A DNA stretch of 64,000 nucleotides from assembly GCA_036555725.1 (NCBI GenBank), contig DATBKU010000164.1, positions 1 through 64,000 on the forward strand, in the 5' to 3' direction. This DNA is from CALAED01 sp036555725. Lineage in GTDB: Bacteria > Actinomycetota > Actinomycetes > Streptosporangiales > Streptosporangiaceae. The notes beneath the pieces are model-generated. The model was not told where the DNA came from, did no database searches, and saw nothing but the letters and a program-made list of their open reading frames with translations. Numbering within the stretch: the first letter of the stretch is position 1; each line of letters begins with the position of its first letter. A program made the position numbers and the translations under genes. Positions 62,146 to 64,000 of the stretch are shown piece by piece.

Positions 62146-63066
62146 ATGCGTGTGACCTCCAGAAACGTGATTGCCATCGTCGGGACGACAGCCGCCGGCA
62201 AGTCGGATCTCGCCGTCGAGATGGCCCTGCGCGCCGGGGGTGAGGTGATCAACGCCGACTCGATGCAGCTGTACCGGGGCATGGACATCGGGACGGCGAA
62301 ATTGACGCCGGCGGAGCGCCGTGGGGTGCCGCACCACCTGCTGGACGTCTGGGACGTGACCGAGACGGCGAGTGTCGCCGAGTACCAGAAGCTGGCCCGC
62401 TCGCTGATCGACGAGATCCACGGCCGCGGCCGGGTGCCGCTGCTGGTGGGCGGCTCCGGCCTGTATGTACGGGCGGCGCTCGACCAGCTGGAGTTCCCCG
62501 GCACCGACCCCGCCGTCCGGGCCCGGCTGGAGGCGGAGCTCGCGACCGATGGCCCGGCACCGCTGTACGAACGGCTGCGCGAGCGGGATCCGGCGGCCGC
62601 GGCGGCCATCCTGCCCAGTAACGGGCGGCGCATCGTCCGGGCACTGGAAGTCATCGAGCTGTCCGGGGGTTCGTTCACCGCGACCATGCCCGAACGCCGG
62701 TACGCCTACGACGCCGTACAGATCGGCCTCGCCGTGCCGCGGCCCGACCTCGACGAGCGCATCGCCGTACGGGTGGAGCGCATGTGGGCGGCCGGGTTCG
62801 TCGACGAGGTGCGGGCCTTGGAGCGCGCGGGCCTGCGCGCGGGCGCGACCGCGAGCCGGGCGCTCGGCTACGCCCAGGTGCTCCGCCACCTCGCGGGGGA
62901 GTGGACCGAGGAGCAGGCCAAGGACCAGACGATCCGGGCCACGCGGCGCTTCGCCCGCCGTCAGGAGTCGTGGTTCCGCCGCGACCCGCGCGTCCAGTGG
63001 GTCCTCTACGACGCTCCCGACCTGCTCACCCAGTCTCTCGAGCGCGCGACCCCGTACGATCGGTGA
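62146..63066 (+). CDS. miaA: tRNA dimethylallyltransferase MiaA
   Basis: MiaA prenylates A37 of UNN-reading tRNAs and supplies the substrate of MiaB. The P-loop is GTTAAGKS at residues 13-20; NADSMQLYRGMDIGTAKL, PHHLLDVWDVTETASVAEYQ and LVGGSGLYVRAALD follow, with RFARRQESWFRRD near the end. Length is 306 residues. ATG 62146 has almost no Shine-Dalgarno; GTG 62152 is an alternative. dapF begins one base after the stop. Confidence 0.95.
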   Translation: MRVTSRNVIAIVGTTAAGKSDLAVEMALRAGGEVINADSMQLYRGMDIGTAKLTPAERRGVPHHLLDVWDVTETASVAEYQKLARSLIDEIHGRGRVPLLVGGSGLYVRAALDQLEFPGTDPAVRARLEAELATDGPAPLYERLRERDPAAAAAILPSNGRRIVRALEVIELSGGSFTATMPERRYAYDAVQIGLAVPRPDLDERIAVRVERMWAAGFVDEVRALERAGLRAGATASRALGYAQVLRHLAGEWTEEQAKDQTIRATRRFARRQESWFRRDPRVQWVLYDAPDLLTQSLERATPYDR

Positions 63067-63067
63067 C

Positions 63068-63907
63068 ATGCGATTCGTAAAGGGGCACGGCACGGAGAAC
63101 GACTTCGTGCTCCTGCCGGACCCCGACGGGGCCGTCGACCTGACGCCGGAACTCGTCGCCGCGCTCTGCGACCGGCGCGCCGGAATCGGTGCCGACGGCG
63201 TGCTGCGGGTCGTACGGGCCAAGGCGTCGGGCGACCAGGCGGGCGAGGCGCAGGCCGGCGAGGCCGAGTGGTTCATGGACTACCGCAACGCCGACGGCAG
63301 CCTGGCCGAGATGTGCGGCAACGGCATCCGGGTGTACGCCCGGTACCTGGTCGACGCCGGTCTGGCGGCACCGGGCGAGTGGCCGATCGCGACGCGCGCC
63401 GGGCTGAAGCGGGTCACGCTGGGTGCGACCGGGGACGTGAGCGTCGACATGGGCCCGCCCGAGGTCCTCGGCGCCGGGTCCGCCGTGGTCGGCGGGCAGG
63501 CGTACGACGGGTTGCGCGTCTCGATGGGCAACCCGCATCTGGCCTGCCGGGTGACCGACCGGCCGGTGACCGAGTTCGACCTGGCCGGCGCCCCCGCCGT
63601 GGACGCGGCGCTGTTCCCCGAGGGCGTCAACGTGGAGCTGTTCCAGCCGGTCGGCCGGCGGCACGTGTTCATGCGGGTGCACGAGCGCGGCTCCGGCGAG
63701 ACCCGCTCGTGCGGCACCGGCACGGTGGCCGCGGCGGTCGCGGCGGCCCACAGCGAGGGCGAGCCGCAGGTGGGGGAGTGGATCGTCGACGTGCCCGGCG
63801 GGCGCGTCATCGTCACGCTGGACGACAAGACCAGCCACCTTCGCGGCCCGGCCGTCCTGGTCGCCGAGGGCGAGACCCGTCCCGGCGGGCCACCCGCCCG
63901 CCCCTGA
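63068..63907 (+). CDS. dapF: Diaminopimelate epimerase
   Basis: DapF interconverts LL- and meso-diaminopimelate for lysine and peptidoglycan. The 279-residue protein has GHGTENDFVLLPD, the first catalytic Cys in AEMCGNGIRVYARYL, and the second in RSCGTGTVAAAVAAA. Other motifs are NADGS and MGNPHLACRV. It is coupled to miaA and completes the dapA/dapB/dapF set of this window. A Gly/Pro-rich tail of about 12 residues extends the C-terminus. Confidence 0.96.
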   Translation: MRFVKGHGTENDFVLLPDPDGAVDLTPELVAALCDRRAGIGADGVLRVVRAKASGDQAGEAQAGEAEWFMDYRNADGSLAEMCGNGIRVYARYLVDAGLAAPGEWPIATRAGLKRVTLGATGDVSVDMGPPEVLGAGSAVVGGQAYDGLRVSMGNPHLACRVTDRPVTEFDLAGAPAVDAALFPEGVNVELFQPVGRRHVFMRVHERGSGETRSCGTGTVAAAVAAAHSEGEPQVGEWIVDVPGGRVIVTLDDKTSHLRGPAVLVAEGETRPGGPPARP

Positions 63908-63917
63908 ATCAGGCGGG

Positions 63918-64000
63918 TTATCGGGCGGGGTTCGAGGGCGCCGCCTCGGGTTCCGCGACGAGGGCGCCGAGGCCGGTGCGCAGGGTTTCGCCGTCGATGT
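63918..64000 (-). CDS. C-terminal fragment of a gene entering from the right (unidentified)
   Basis: The minus strand is open from the window edge to TAA at 63920-63918, reading IDGETLRTGLGALVAEPEAA then PSNPAR. Codon use is like a real gene and it converges on dapF. The 27 visible residues are not enough to name it. Confidence 0.4.
   Translation of the reverse strand, partial: IDGETLRTGLGALVAEPEAAPSNPAR

Overview
The window is a 64 kb stretch of a high-GC actinobacterial chromosome. It has heavy use of GTG starts, many 4-nt start/stop overlaps, and a gene order (infB-rbfA-truB-ribF-rpsO-pnp, dapB-dapA-RNase J-ftsK-pgsA-clgR-recA-recX-glu-miaB-miaA-dapF) that is the conserved core neighbourhood of mycobacteria and streptomycetes. 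The intergenic style (GTGAGCGAGCGAAC-type junctions, frequent GTACGG) reminds me of Streptosporangiales/Thermomonosporaceae, but no rRNA is present and the genus is not fixed. No tRNA, rRNA, CRISPR array or intact insertion sequence was seen.

Layout. 1-10.8 kb: translation and RNA metabolism genes (infB 3' end, DUF503, rbfA, nrnA-like, truB, ribF, rpsO, pnp), then an M16 peptidase and dapB. 10.8-21 kb: a more variable block with an HxlR regulator, two DHA2-type drug exporters, menA, a GNAT, a CGNR zinc-finger regulator, a duplicated ABM-like protein preceded by a 47-aa basic ORF, a MocR/EamA divergent pair with overlapping start codons, and a diiron ferritin-fold protein. 21.4-33.7 kb: dapA, RNase J, ftsK, a RodZ-like protein, then on the minus strand clgR, cinA, a DUF1990 protein, pgsA, rimO, a Nei/Fpg glycosylase and an Rrf2 regulator. 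33.7-40.4 kb: a sugar ABC importer (binding lipoprotein, two permeases, GH3 enzyme) opposite a ROK regulator. 40.4-45.2 kb: a giant Lhr helicase. 45.3-51.3 kb: the recA region. A cassette of DUF350 membrane protein, glutathionylspermidine-synthase-like ATP-grasp enzyme and small lipoprotein lies between DUF3046 and recA, and recA is split by a large intein. 51.9-64 kb: RNase Y, an S9 peptidase, a glutamate-type ABC importer (gluABCD), miaB, a dioxygenase-fold protein, an MT0933-like antitoxin, miaA and dapF.

Functional themes are ribosome biogenesis and RNA decay (PNPase, RNase J, RNase Y, NrnA), diaminopimelate/lysine synthesis (dapA, dapB, dapF), tRNA and ribosomal protein modification (truB, miaA, miaB, rimO), DNA repair (recA, recX, lhr, nei) and nutrient uptake. 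The recA upstream region carries both a LexA box and a match to the mycobacterial RecA-NDp (PafBC-type) promoter.

The items most worth a second look are the RecA intein with intact splicing and LAGLIDADG residues; the YgiC/DUF350/lipoprotein cassette beside recA; a chain of two mini-ORFs joining dapA to RNase J through three GTGA overlaps; the overlapping MocR/EamA starts with 10-bp operator-like repeats; a possible terminator-ended small RNA at about 55.8 kb; and several genes whose -10 box sits 5-8 nt before the start codon, as expected for leaderless mRNAs.
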